Below the pieces are notes generated by a model that saw nothing but the letters and a program-made list of their open reading frames with translations, made no database searches and was not told the origin of the DNA. A program made the translations under genes and the position numbers. A stretch of 64,000 nucleotides of DNA, from positions 186,001 to 250,000 of the forward strand of contig JALRME010000005.1 of assembly GCA_026120035.1 (NCBI GenBank), given 5' to 3'. Position 1 is the first letter of the stretch; each line of letters begins with the position of its first letter. Positions 11,099 to 22,684 of this stretch are shown here, piece by piece. This stretch comes from Coleophoma eucalyptorum. Its lineage: Eukaryota; Ascomycota; Leotiomycetes; Helotiales; Dermateaceae.

Positions 11099-14000
11099 AT
11101 GGCTTCACCTTGTTTTTATCGCCCCCTTTTACCAAACCACATTCGCTTGCTTCATCTACTCCCACATGAAGACGAGACTGCCGATATACAATGCCAGCTC
11201 TTCGATTACTCTCTAAACGAACCGCGTAGAGGGACCCACTTATATGAGGCTCTATCTTATGTATGGGGCGGGGATCATAAACCACAGTCTATCTCAATAG
11301 ATGAATGTAACTTGCCGGTCACACTAAACCTTTACATGGCATTATCACATCTCAGAGACCACTCTATTAAACGGATCATATGGATAGATGCAATTTGCAT
11401 AAACCAAGAAGATGACCGGGAGAAAGAACAGCAGATTCAGTATATGACGAAAATCTACGGCCAAGCAAACCATGTAATTGTCTGGCTTGGAGAAGCAGCG
11501 AACAATAGTGACCAAGCGCTTAAAGAAATCCGAATTGCTGGAAGCAAGAATGCTGCAAATTCTTCTAACAACGAAACGATACAGCCAGCAGTTCTCGCAT
11601 TGCTCCAACGATCTTGGTTTCACCGCATTTGGGTACGGGAATAATTATCCCAAAATATCTGTAGAAATCTCTAAAAAGTCAAATTTAGGTACTCCAGGAA
11701 GTTGCTGCAGCTCGATATGTCCTAGTTATGTGTGGCCGTACACAGATTGATGGATATGCCTTCTGCTTAGGTATAGATTCATTAGGAGATTTCTATGAAA
11801 CGCGTATAGAATTAAGGGGTTTGATCCGTTCAGTGATCTACCTAATAAGGGGAGCCATTTTCAGGTCTAACTATCGAAGGAGTATGAGCAAGGTGTCTTA
11901 TGGTATATGCCCGCTTGGGGAACTGATAGATATGTATCATATGCATCAGGCTACTAAGCGCCACGATAAGGTGTATGCATTGCTTGGTATGACCTCTGAT
12001 GATCTTAGCAGAGCTGATCTATCGCCTAACTACGAGGTTCCATGGGCGGAACTTTTCCAAAGGCTAACTAAATTTCTTGTTTGTCAAAAGGTATCTGTGG
12101 AAAGTTGGAGTGATAAGGAGATTGCAATAATCAAGAGCAAGGGGTGTATTCTTGGACAGATATCCTCGGTTCAGAGAAATATTGTTGTCGATAATAGACA
12201 AGGCGCAGAAGTCACTTTCGATAACATCTCAAGGCAGCCAGGAAACGAAGGCGGGTGGAGCTCCTGGATTCTCCAGCAATCGGCAAAACCTGTTCAAGTT
12301 GGAGATATCGTTTGCCTTCTTGAAGGAGCCTCAAACCCTTCGATTATCCGTTTAAATAAGGATTATTTTGTCATTATCATGATTGCAGCCACTCCTCTAG
12401 ACAGCACAACAACGGAGAGTACACATATTAAGTGGTCAGAACTCTTGCAAGCGACTAAATTCTTTCCTCGCGATCTTCTACTTGTCTGGGACTGGGAAAA
12501 TTCCTTAGACAAGTTACAAGACCCAGTCCAACACGAACTCTTCATACCAACAAACAATTTGGTGCCAGAAAATCTGGAGACAAAATTAGAGGACCCTTTT
12601 GCAAGAGCGACTAGAACCTGGAATGTTGCATTAATACTAGGAGACTTAGGTAAATTCAAAGAAGCGGCAGAGACAATTGAAAATTCCATCATAGGCTATA
12701 CCACAACAATAGGAGGGAAGCATGAACCCATATTAAAAAGCCAATATGGTCTTACGCCACTAGCGTGGGCTGCGGGCAATGGGTACAACAACGTAGCAGA
12801 TCTATTACTTTCAGAAGATAGCGTCGATCCAGACTTGAAGGACAGTCAGTATGATCGGACGCCGTTATCGTGGGCGTGTAAGGCAGGGTTTCAATCTATA
12901 GTTAAGGTACTTCTTGACACAGGCAAGGTTGATGTTAACTCTAAGGATAAAGGTGGCCGTACGCCATTTTTGTGGGCAGCACGGGAGGGTCACGATGCCA
13001 CTGTCAAGCTCCTGCTTATGACAGGCAAGGTTGAGATAGACAATAAGGATGAAGACGAAGTAACACCGCTCTGGTGGGCAGCTAAGGGAGGGCACAGAGC
13101 CGTTGTTAAACTTCTTCTTGAGACAGGCATGGTCAAGATCGATATAAAAGACAAGTTGTTGGGTGAGACACCGCTCTCATTGGCAGCTAAAGGAAAGCAC
13201 GAGGAGGTTGTTAAAATTCTGGTTGAGACAGGTAAGGTCGAGTTTGACGTAAAAGATATATTCCATGGTGAGGTACCGCCCTCGTTAGCAGAGAAGAGAG
13301 GCTATAGCACTATGGTTGAGCTTTTGCTTGCGATAAAAGAGGCCAACATCTACTCAAGACATGTTGTCCGTTCAGAGTTGTTGTCTCGGGCACTTATAAG
13401 AGGGTATGAAGACCTAGTTGAGGTGCTTCTTAAGACAAGTGAGGTAGGTGTTGACTCAAAGGATCAGCACGGTCAGAGCCCGCTCTCATGCGCAGCTTCG
13501 CAAGGGTATGAGAAAATAGTCAAGCTGCTACTCGAGACAGCTAAAGTCACTATAAACTCGAAGGATCACAAAAGTCGGACGCCGCTCTTGCATGCTGTTT
13601 TAAATGGAAACGAGGCTGTAGTTAAGCTGCTACTAGAGACCAGTAAAGTCGAGATTGACTCAAATGATGATGACGGCAGGACACCACTCTCACACGCAGC
13701 TTCTAAAGGACATGAAGCTGTAGTTAAACTGTTACTAGGGGCGGGTGAGGTTGGCGTAGACTCTACAGACAACCACAGTCGGACGTCGCTCTCCTACGCA
13801 GCTTCAGAAGGACATGCGGCTGTAGTCAAACTACTACTTGAGACTGGCAAGGTCAACGTCGACTCAAAAGATGATGCTGGTTGGACGTCACTCTCCTACG
13901 CCGCTTCGGGAGGGCATGCGGCTGTAGTTAAACTACTACTTGAGACTGGCAGGGCCAAAGTTGACTCGAAAGATAATAATGGCCGAACCCCATTTTTTTA

Positions 14001-14652
14001 CGCAGCTGCAGGTGGCTATGAGGCCATAGCTGAGCTAGAGATGGGCAAGTTCAAAGATATTTCAAAGAAGGACTTCAGCCAGGACGCAATCATGGACGCA
14101 TACATGAGTCGCCTCATAGTGCTTCGGTCCTGGAAATATTCAGAAAAATATCAGGCTGTCGCTAGGCTGTTACTTGAGAAAAATAAGGACAATGTTGACT
14201 TGAAAGATAAGAATGGCCGGACACCGTTTTTATATGCAGCCTCAGGAGGAAATGCGCAAATAGTTGCCTGGCTTCTTGAATTATGCAAAGTCAATATTAA
14301 TACTAAGGATAAGGATGGTCGGACCCCACTATCGTGGGTATCTCAGACGCGGCACGGGGCAGTACTTTGTCAATTACTTAAGGAACCTAAGATTAAGGTT
14401 GACTTGAAAGATAATAATAATCGGACACCGCTCTCATATGCAGCGGCAGCAGGGTGTGAGACTGTAGTTGAAGAACTTCTCAAGACAAACAAGGTTAAAA
14501 TCAACTCTATGGATAAAGATGGCCGGACACCATTGACATGGGCATCTGAAAAGAGGCACAAGGGTATAGTTGATCTTTTAACTAAGAACGGTGGGGTTGG
14601 ATTAGAGCATAACACACGGTACAAGCGACTACTGTCAGGCTTATTACCATAA
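11099..14652 (+). CDS. HET-domain ankyrin-repeat protein
   Basis: Exons 11099-11632 and 11689-14652 with a 56-base intron (GTACGG...ATTTAG) give 1165 residues. The N-terminus is a heterokaryon-incompatibility (HET) domain with its signature blocks YEALSYVWGG, IWIDAICINQ, the QIQYMTKIYGQA segment and, rebuilt across the splice, W-VLQEVAAARYVLVMCG. A helical segment near residue 495-525 (WNVALILGDLGKFKEAAETI) resembles one tetratricopeptide unit. From about residue 529 to 1150 I count seventeen ankyrin-type repeats of about 34 residues with the (G)RTPL.(Y/W)AA..G core. Repeat 7 is degenerate, and about 45 residues are inserted between repeats 13 and 14. HET domains trigger cell death on non-self recognition in fungal fusion; the repeats probably sense a ligand. 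No NACHT or NB-ARC module is visible, so this is not a full NLR. Partner and allele specificity are unknown. Confidence 0.9.
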
Positions 14653-15673
14653 GCCGGTGTATAATTATATACTTTTTACCGCTCTTCAAGCTTTGGGTTG
14701 TGGTTAGTTGTTACAACCTATGGGACGTGAACATGTTGAAAAGGCAGGAGGGCCATCTTCTTACACCTATGCTTTGTGGAGTCGGCCACGTATTGATACG
14801 AGTCCATAAAACAAGTTGAATCTTGGCCATCTATTAAATAATATGGTCATATGGTATCTGCCAAGTGCAGCTTGACTAGTTGACATCTTATTTTTGGATG
14901 CGAGCCAAGTAAATACACTACTTGTCATCAGACACCCTCCTTTGATCAAGCACGCAAGACAAGACAAGGGACAAGTGACGTTTGACTTCCGCCGGCTGTC
15001 AATTGATATTAAGCGAGGTTAGCGTCGGCATTGTTGCTAGAACAATTTCCATTAGGGTTTTTGCTTTCTGCATGTTGGGATGCAGCAGTTTTAAGAGTAT
15101 AGGCAATTACTTGGAATACTCCCATTCCATTTTCATGCTGGAGCAAGGTAGATTTGAAGGCGCTTTTTGTTTCCTTTCGTCTTGCACAAATCAGCATTTG
15201 CCTTAGAGCCAAAAACAGTGCTTCATCTCTACCCGTTATCTATAGTGGGCGTGCTGCATAATACCGGTACAACCAAGTAATATACATCATAGTCTGATGG
15301 CTCTTCTCTCTCCAGTGCTGTTTCTTCAGATAGCTTTTATCCGGAATTCTTGATATAGTATTGATAAGATGCCCTTCGTGTCATTTCCTTCCCCTCCTTT
15401 GCAAGCAAATACTGCAGCACGACTAAGTGGTACACGACGAATGATCTAGCGACTGCGGCGGATCTTCCTACCCCACACCGTCTTACCCCTCCTCATACGT
15501 TCATTCTCTTATGTCCCCAACACCCACAAGTTACGATGACTTGGTTTAGTTTCCTTTTAAATTTCAGTCATGCGATAATATCTTGATTCCCTCTCTTCAA
15601 ATAAGCACACTTAAATAGCAATTTCACAATCCCCCAACCCAAATTTAGGAGGTAAACTCATAATATTCAAGAA
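14653..15673. other. intergenic region
   Basis: Spacer between the HET/ankyrin gene and the dehydrogenase gene, with pyrimidine-rich promoter sequence at about 15380-15600. No gene-like frame. Confidence 0.5.
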
Positions 15674-16782
15674 ATGCCGACGTTAACAGGCGATCGACTC
15701 CAAGGTAGAGTCGCCATCGTGACTGGTTCGTATCCATCTTTCCTCGTCATATCTTCCAACTTCTAAATACCCCCGTTGCGATCCTATCTAAGCCTTTACG
15801 CGTTCAGGAGGAGGCTCTGGATTTGGCGAGGCAATCGCCGTCCGCTTCGCGCAAGAAGGAGCGAAAGTCGTCGTCGCTGATATGAACCCTACGGGTGGCC
15901 AGAGGGTAGTAGCTAAGTTCCCGTCCTTGATGACTTTCGTGGAAACGAACGTTACGAGGAAGGAGGATTGGAAGAACCTGGTTGAGAAGACTACCCAGGA
16001 GTTCGGTGGAGTTGATATCTTGATCAATAATGCTGGGACGAGTTATTCCAATAAGGTATGCTCAGTTCTGTTTTCTTAAATGCTACCTCTCGCTTGCTCT
16101 TTGGGGTTATAGGATTCAATTACTGATGCGGCTCTTGTCATTCTGGGTAATATAGCCTACGTTGGAAGTCGCCGAAGAGGAGTTTGACAAGGTGTTTACG
16201 GTGAATGTCAAGTCTATCTTCTATAGCACGCATCATTTCATCCCGCAGTTGCTACAGCAGAACCGCGGTGGTTCAATCATTAACATTGCCTCTATCGGTG
16301 CGACGAGGCCAAGACCTGGTTTGGTCTGGTACAATGCGAGCAAAGCAGCCGTTTGGAATGTAAGATCTCTTTACATTTGTCTATCACACTTCTCTGCTTG
16401 CAGTAGAGTGACAGTATAGAGCTACTTTGCTAATGTTACCAAAGGCAACGAAAGGTTTAGCTGCTGAATACGGGCCATCCAATATCCGAGTCAATTCAAT
16501 CTGTCCATTACTCAGTGGTACAGGACTGTAAGCCTGGTCTCCTGTCCTTCCAGATCGAAGCTTGGCTCTGAGTTTCTCAACTAACCCTCAAATCATAGGT
16601 TCGAGACTTTTGCCGGCGTTCCAGACACACCAGAGAACCGGGAAAAATTCCTGTTCAACGTCCCGCTTGGCAGGCTTTGTGACCCGCTTGATGTTGCAAA
16701 TTATTGCCTCTATCTTGCTACAGATGAAGCAAAGTTTGTAACTGGGACTTGTTTGGAAATTGATGGTGGCCGTGGGATTTGA
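15674..16782 (+). CDS. short-chain dehydrogenase/reductase (SDR)
   Basis: Five exons (15674-15725, 15808-16055, 16156-16359, 16445-16527, 16599-16782) give a 256-residue classical SDR. The NAD(P)-binding motif TGGGSGFG is formed across intron 1. NNAG follows at about residue 93, then the catalytic Ser in NIASIG and the Tyr-x3-Lys in WYNASK. Near the C-terminus PLGRLCDPLDVA and DGGRGI match the 3-oxoacyl-ACP reductase/glucose-1-dehydrogenase-like subgroup. The substrate cannot be told from sequence. An acidic residue after the second strand (VVADMNP) suggests preference for NAD over NADP. All splice joins are in frame; intron 1 uses an atypical donor, GTTCGT. It stands alone, with no biosynthetic cluster beside it. 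Confidence 0.88.
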
Positions 16783-17052
16783 ACTGTCCTAGGTTGAACC
16801 GTTTTTATAATAGCACACATTGGCCCTTGTTGGCTTTTATCCGCTTTGTGCATATTTAATCAATTCTGATAGTCTGCGAAGGCTTGGATGGCTCGCAACG
16901 TAGTTATAGGCGTTTAATCTGCAACAACTCTTAGCAAGACTTGCGTGCCTAGTCGCCAAGGCGTGTTGATGTTGTTGTATAGTTTAAGCCACCTGCATTT
17001 TAAGCGACGGCTTTGCTATTGTGAGACCAACTAATAGCCATGACCATTTCTC

Positions 17053-18175
17053 TCATCCCCTCTCTATACCGGGGGGAGTATACTCAGATCGATAATATCC
17101 ATCTCGATTTGCAGTACGCTCCTCAGCTCCGACAAGTAGTGCCTGAATCGTATGTCTTCGCTGAAGCGGCTGGAATGGATACTGATAATTTGGCTGTCTG
17201 TAATGTGATTGATGGTGGACATGGTGATCGTGTAGGTGGGGGCAGTGCAGGATTCGTGGCTGGTACTGAAACGATGGATAGTTAGAGGGGTTAGGTGGTG
17301 GCAGAGGTGGAAGACTGAGTTGCGGGAGGTTGCGGTTTTGGGTCTGCGGCGTGGGCATTCTAGTTGGTGTTGGAGGGAGTGTTGGGTATGCGAGTGGCTG
17401 GTGTTGGTGCTGGTGCTGATGGCGGCTTGGGCTATCAAAATACTCAATAGATTGGAGTTGAGGTGGCGTCGTAACTTGATAGTGCTCATTTGCGTTCGAG
17501 ATAGTGGTGTTCGTGGCGTTTACCCCATACTCTTCCTGCTCCTGTCTGACTTGCTCATCATCCTGTATCATGTCTGGAAGTCTTATGCTTCCTGATTCCG
17601 CAACTGTAGAGGTCGTTGATGACCCCTGAGTTTTTGATCTCTTCCTCTGCTTGGAAAGACTCCTCGTTCTCGATCGCGACTTTCCTTTCGTGGGCAGAGA
17701 CACAGAAGATGATCGTGATGAAGCTGCGCTTTTGGCCACCATTGCATCGTCATCCGCGATACCGCACATTACTATATTTATAAGTAAAAGTTAAATGCTT
17801 AAGATATGGGTACTTACATTTGTTTAATGAAAGTGTTTCTGCCACTTTTCCGCACGAACATGTCGATAACTTATGTCCACATGACTGTAATGGTCGGCCT
17901 GGCTTGCGGACTTCTTGGAGAAGTCGATCAGTATGCATACATGATGTCGCTCGGTGGCCTGGTAAATCAATGTGAGTATTCTTGGATGCCTCTCGTGTGA
18001 CCTATAACTGTCATTGATGCATATTATCTTACCTCGGACACATGGTTCACTGTTGAGAAATTAGCAAATGCTGCAAGCTAGCCTGGAGAAGTCTAAGACC
18101 TAAAGTCGTCTTCACCAAAAGGAAAAGAGCCTGATAAACGTACCATGAATATTTGCGGCCGTTGATGAGAGGCAT
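17053..18175 (-). CDS. copper-fist DNA-binding transcription factor
   Basis: Four minus-strand exons (18175-18144, 18049-18033, 17958-17818, 17771-17053) give 302 residues. Residues 1-45 are a copper-fist domain: start MPLINGRKYSCEPCVRGHRA, zinc ligands C-x2-C-x8-C-x-H and the minor-groove motif RKPGRP, followed by further Cys residues (SCGHKLSTCSCGK) typical of the copper-binding part. Family members (Ace1, Mac1, Cuf1) switch copper uptake or detoxification genes. The rest is Ser/Arg-rich, then a His-Gln repeat and Pro/His-rich low complexity, with no second Cys cluster. Exon 2 is only 17 bases and encodes EPCVR, including a zinc ligand. The join at 17818/17771 (46-base intron) is in frame. 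Which copper response it controls cannot be told. Confidence 0.88.
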
Positions 18176-19958
18176 CTTACGCTGATTTACAGCTAGATTT
18201 CAATGTAGAGTGAACAGTATAGTATGATCTTCAATGAAACGAAGTTCATCTCTAAATTGAGTGTCAGCACATGAAGGTCCCAAGACTGTTTGTACTATAC
18301 CAGTTTTTCGACGCAGGAATTTTGTAAAGATTTTAGTAGCTGCTATCTCCGAAACTCAGCATTATTGAAATTCCGCATCAGCATGTAGGAAATTAACGAG
18401 GATCGCTTCGGACAAATGGATCCAGAACCAGGGACAACGATGAACAAAACACAACAACGACAAAGCCGAAGTCAACAATTTAAAACTGAGGTTGCCGTCT
18501 TGGAAGATACTAGCGCATATCAAAATATCAGCTACGGGGTTAAGTAGAGTTGAGATGCAAGAAGGGACGACGGGTAAGATTGCGCAAGTTTTCTAGGCCT
18601 CCGCCACACGGGGTTTGAGCAAGTTTATCATATCATCCTGCTAAACTATCCAAACACAAACCTAAACATTGCCAATCCTTTTTGCCTTACTCCTGCATTG
18701 ACTCGACCCATTTTCACGAACCATTTTCATTCCCATGCAGCATGTTCCCTCTTCAAGTTTGTCGTTACCATTCTTATTACTGGGTGCCGTACGGCCGAGA
18801 ACTGGTGTCTCGGGAAAGCTCGTTTCACACTCCTGAATTTGTGGAGAGCGGCTCTTTGACGATGGTCTGATTTTATAAATCGTGATATTGGACGTGCGAA
18901 TCGTCTCAATTACTGAACTGATGGCCTGAGATGTTGATATACTGCATTGTTGCCAAGAGGTCGTTGCTTTTTGACAACTTAAGTACCCTTTAGAACTCTT
19001 TTTTTCTTTCAAGGTCGTCGTTCAGATAGCAAGAGAAGGTTTGCGCAAGTTTAATGTTAATAAGTGGCAATAGCGCATGCAGAAGGCTATTCGCGCGTCC
19101 TCGACTGCATTTCTAAAATGGCCTCGATGTCCCTAGCCTTGTCATGCACCCAGTGCTGTAAGAATGTAGGCATGGATTGGTCCGCCAGTCTCTCCCTACT
19201 GTTGTGCTCCATATATTGAGGGCGCCTGTCCTTGGGAAATGGATTTCTGAAGCATCGCTCAGTTGAAGCTGCAACTGTGGAACTGCTCAACTCAAACCTT
19301 GACCCTTCATGGATCAGCCTGCCAAGAGACCTCAATCATGAACGGTATAGTAGATCTTACTGCAAAGGACAGCCCACCCAAAGGAAGAAGCGACAACAAT
19401 ACCTCTTGGCGGCAGAAAGCCTGCTGCAAGATCATTGGATTATGTGCTACATGCGTCCAGTGATAGAGGCCCGGGTATTTTATATAAGTGCTACTCCTGA
19501 CGGATGGTTGGATAAATGGTAACATCAAAACTTAGATCAATGAACAAACGAGAGGCCTTCTGCACTTGCAGATGGAGATCTCTATCGCTTCCTCGTGCAC
19601 ACCGTGGGTAGGAGTCAACATGACGTAAGAAGAGGTAGTGTGCCTTTATTCCAAATTCGGTTCCCTATCATGAAATCACTAAAGTTTAGCATTACCGCAA
19701 TATCAGCGGCGATACTTAAAAAAAAACACACAAACTTGCCATACATACATGTCGCAAAATCCCAAACCATTTTGTTGCTGAAGGTTATGTTATGTAAATA
19801 TCAATACTTGATTTGTAAGCCATAACCAATATCACGAACCATCCGTCTCATCTGAGCGCACTGCCGTGATGTAGACACCCCATCCCCAATGACGCTAAGT
19901 GCAGAACAAGATACAAACACGGAGAACTTGGAAAATGAAGTCATATTGTATCGACTTC
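18176..19958. other. intergenic region, no confident gene
   Basis: Upstream region of the copper-fist gene and downstream region of TMA46. A minus-strand stretch at 19087-19335 reads like protein (…RPQYMEHNSRERLADQSMPTF…) but lacks a start codon and I could not find a convincing upstream exon. Treat it as a possible small gene only. Confidence 0.4.
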
Positions 19959-21104
19959 CTAGGATGGGCCGGCCTCATTCTCTTCTGCAGCAGTATCTGG
20001 CTCGTCCTCGATCTCGTTATTTGCGCTCGTTGGAACGACGCCACCGTTCTGCTTTGCTATTCGCTCAGCCTCTTTCCTTTCCCGCAGAGCTTCTGTCTCT
20101 AGTCGAAGCTTCTCCATATTCCAAGTATCATCTTCTTGTTCATCCTCGCTTTCATCCTCGTCTCCGCTGGCGTTCCAGTCTCCCTTCTCAAACATGGCAC
20201 GACCAGTGGCTTCCTTTGCAGCGCGAGCTTGCTCTTCTGCCTGCTTCTTGTCCATACGTTCTGCCTTCCACTTTGCAAATGTTTCTGGAGTTACCGGCGT
20301 GAGTGTTCCTGTTAGCTTGTGTCGTTCGGATTCGAGGAAGTCTTCGAGGGTTAGGGTCTTCAGTGGCGATTTATCCATCAGAGCCTTCTCGGCAGCTCGT
20401 TGTTCCTTGGTCTTGAGAACGAATCTAGACACGGTCAGTATTATATTACTCAAAAATTGAAGGGTAACATACCCAGGTGGCAGCTTGTGTTGGTAAAAGC
20501 ATTTATCTCCTCCATTTGGACAGGTCCAAAACCAACCATATTTACCCTCTTCAATGGCCTCAATGAAGAATTTGCATACTTTGTCGGTTGTTGTCCTTTG
20601 GTTTCCCTTCTTTGACAGTACCACCGACTTCAGTTTTTCTTCGTCCCAATCTTCAGATGTTTCAGCACGCTTCTTCGCCTCTTCCTCCTCTCTTGTATCT
20701 TGGTAGAGATCTTTCTTCTGAGATTTACGCTCCACGTCCAGGTCGTGTGAAAACTTGCACTTCCTTCCCTTCTCACAGTGGCCCTTCTTATAGAACTGAC
20801 ATAAGACTGTTTTTGGATCCACACCAAATGGGACTTTCTGGACTTGGATGGGCTTGAACAATTCGGCGGCCTCTTTCTTTGCGGCCTCTGCTGCAGCCTT
20901 TTCCCTCTCTCGTTGTGCCTTCTCTGCCTCTCGTTTCTTCTCTTCAGGCGTGCCGCCAGCCTTTGCCGAAACTGTCATTTGGGCAATTTGCTTCTGCTTC
21001 TGTGCACCCTTCTTGTTCTTCATTCCAAAAGTCCTATCCTCGACTAACTTGGAAGCGGAGGGCTTCTTCGCGCCACCCTCCTTCTGTTGCTTCTTGGGAG
21101 GCAT
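19959..21104 (-). CDS. TMA46: CCCH zinc-finger ribosome-associated protein Tma46/DFRP1
   Basis: Exons 21104-20473 and 20424-19959 with a 48-base intron give 365 residues. The family order is intact: a basic N-terminus starting MPPKKQQKEGGAKKPSASK, a Lys/Glu/Ala coiled coil, a first CCCH finger (LCQFYKKGHCEKGRKCKFSH), a second one (VCKFFIEA...CPNGGDKCFYQH), then the Rbg-binding region (KALMDKSPLKTLTLEDFLE) and an acidic tail. Yeast Tma46 and human ZC3H15 stabilise the developmentally regulated GTPase Rbg1/DRG1 and associate with translating ribosomes. The intron is a multiple of three and contains no stop in frame, so an unspliced transcript would add 16 residues; the spliced junction KLPPG-FVLKTKEQRA matches the family. 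It diverges from OST4 across 492 bases. Confidence 0.93.
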   Translation of the reverse strand: MPPKKQQKEGGAKKPSASKLVEDRTFGMKNKKGAQKQKQIAQMTVSAKAGGTPEEKKREAEKAQREREKAAAEAAKKEAAELFKPIQVQKVPFGVDPKTVLCQFYKKGHCEKGRKCKFSHDLDVERKSQKKDLYQDTREEEEAKKRAETSEDWDEEKLKSVVLSKKGNQRTTTDKVCKFFIEAIEEGKYGWFWTCPNGGDKCFYQHKLPPGYVTLQFLSNIILTVSRFVLKTKEQRAAEKALMDKSPLKTLTLEDFLESERHKLTGTLTPVTPETFAKWKAERMDKKQAEEQARAAKEATGRAMFEKGDWNASGDEDESEDEQEDDTWNMEKLRLETEALRERKEAERIAKQNGGVVPTSANNEIEDEPDTAAEENEAGPS

Positions 21105-21596
21105 GTTGCAATATTACTGAGGGGATATGGATGTGTTCTAGGCGGTCCTCTTTCGACAATCTGTTTCAGCCTTGTTCGTGGGTAGAGACTGTGTTATGCT
21201 GCAACCTTTGCAGACGTCGTCGATGGCGGATATCTCAAGAAATGCACCGAAATCAGCGATGATGAGTTTTGGTGGGGGAGCCGATAAGTTATTGGCCGAT
21301 TAGCCGACTTGGTCAAGATGGAGCTAGGAATGCAGACCCCTGTCAGCCGTCGTGCTCGTCCTGAAGCTCCAGCTGGCCTTCCGGACCATACAGTTACAGC
21401 TACAGTGACAGCTTCGCAGGACATTATCATCGTTGCAACAATACCACAGGGGTAAGAGCAGAGTACTGAACTTGTACTGTTTGCGCACAAGTCTAACATC
21501 TTATAGTCATTCACTCCTAAAGCCATACACCTGCGTAGCCACTCGAGAATCTCTAAACCATTCCATCCACTTCTTACAAGACTCTTAAACGCCAAC
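21105..21596. promoter_or_regulatory. shared upstream region TMA46/OST4
   Basis: These 492 bases separate the divergent start codons and probably hold both promoters. No coding frame is convincing; a frame at 21320-21450 opens with ATG but runs into stops and would overlap the OST4 leader. Confidence 0.5.
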
Positions 21597-21749
21597 ATGA
21601 TCTCTGACGATGGACTATACCGATTGGCTGTCTTCCTTGGAAGTGCAGCAGTTCTCTTGATTGTCCTCTACCATTTCCTCGAAGTCAATGCCGAGCCAGA
21701 GGCCGAGAACACGACCTCTACGCAGGATGCGAAGGTTGCAGTCAGATGA
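21597..21749 (+). CDS. OST4: oligosaccharyltransferase subunit Ost4
   Basis: A 50-residue single-exon gene. It opens with MISDDGLYRLAVFLGSAAVL and continues as one membrane helix ending near YHFLEVNA, then a short polar tail. Length, the MISD start and the single N-terminal transmembrane helix are the hallmarks of Ost4, the smallest subunit of the oligosaccharyltransferase complex in the ER membrane. There it bridges Stt3 and Ost3/Ost6 during N-glycosylation. The start is fixed by the family N-terminus. It is short enough to be missed by length-filtered gene finding. Confidence 0.92.
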   Translation: MISDDGLYRLAVFLGSAAVLLIVLYHFLEVNAEPEAENTTSTQDAKVAVR

Positions 21750-22684
21750 GGTATTGGCTGGATTTGAGAAAGATGTGGTTGGGGGTACAGCTCGATGCTA
21801 CCATGTATCACGTACGAGAGTCCTGCAAACTTGTGGTGGATTTACTTTGTCAGAATACCAAGCGACGGAATAGAGCATGCATGGCGTTATAGGGCAGGGC
21901 ACATAAGAATCACGGCGAGATGGCAGCGGGATTCCTATGGGAAGGCCAATGTACTGCAGTTAAAAGTCGAGTAGTGCTTCAAGTTGGTGTAAGATATCTA
22001 AGGAGAAAAGCGAAAGCAATGAGAGTTTCGTGGCCTCACAGTAAATAAGCTCTCCAAAATAAAGTCCTAATCGATTATACATGCTGAAGTTACGGATCAA
22101 ATCTCCAATGAGTCACGTCAATCTTCAAAATCAACAACCAACAGTGACAATACTAAGACTAGGAACAATTGCAGCAAGCACAGTAAGTCATTTGGCCATT
22201 TGTGCCAAGCCATCCAGGGGAATTTACACGTGATCCGATGACTCAAAGCGGCTTGTCCATTTTGGGTCGTGGCGTAGCAACTGCTTTCGCGCCAGCCCTC
22301 TTCTCCCTTCTTCGCCCTCCTCGTCCTCGATCTCTCTCCCTCATACAACAACACCAAACCAAGTTCATCTGCGTCCCCTTTTTTGAACACATCTCGTTTC
22401 AATTCTCATTCTCTTCAGCACCTTCAATAGCGGCCGAAGACCTACTACTAAAGCTCCGTCATCCAACTTCGACAGCCCCCTTTCTTTGTCGCGTCGCAAG
22501 CAGCCTCATTCCAGGCAACGCGCATCCTACACTTCTATCTCAAAGAGTTAGCCAGCCTTCCCATCCAAACCTCACAACTTCCATCCTCGAAGAACGTCGG
22601 TCGATACATTCGATCACTTCTTCTACCTCTGAGTATTGATCCTAACGAACCGAATCTCTTCAGCTTCTCGCCTTCTCATTCAAA
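21750..22684. other. spacer and long pyrimidine-rich leader of YRA1
   Basis: OST4 3' flank followed by the YRA1 promoter and a probably long, C/T-rich 5' untranslated region (about 22250-22684). Frames here are not supported as genes. Confidence 0.5.

Noticed and set aside
15726..15733. Alternative donor GTATCC in intron 1 of the SDR gene
   Set aside because: It would break the TGGGSGFG cofactor motif; the donor at 15726 restores it.
17236..17595. Trp/Leu-rich plus-strand frame
   Set aside because: Antisense of the Pro/His-rich part of the copper-fist protein.
19087..19335. Minus-strand protein-like stretch RPQYMEHNSRERLADQSM
   Set aside because: No in-frame ATG, and possible upstream exons gave either stops or the wrong phase; kept only as a note.
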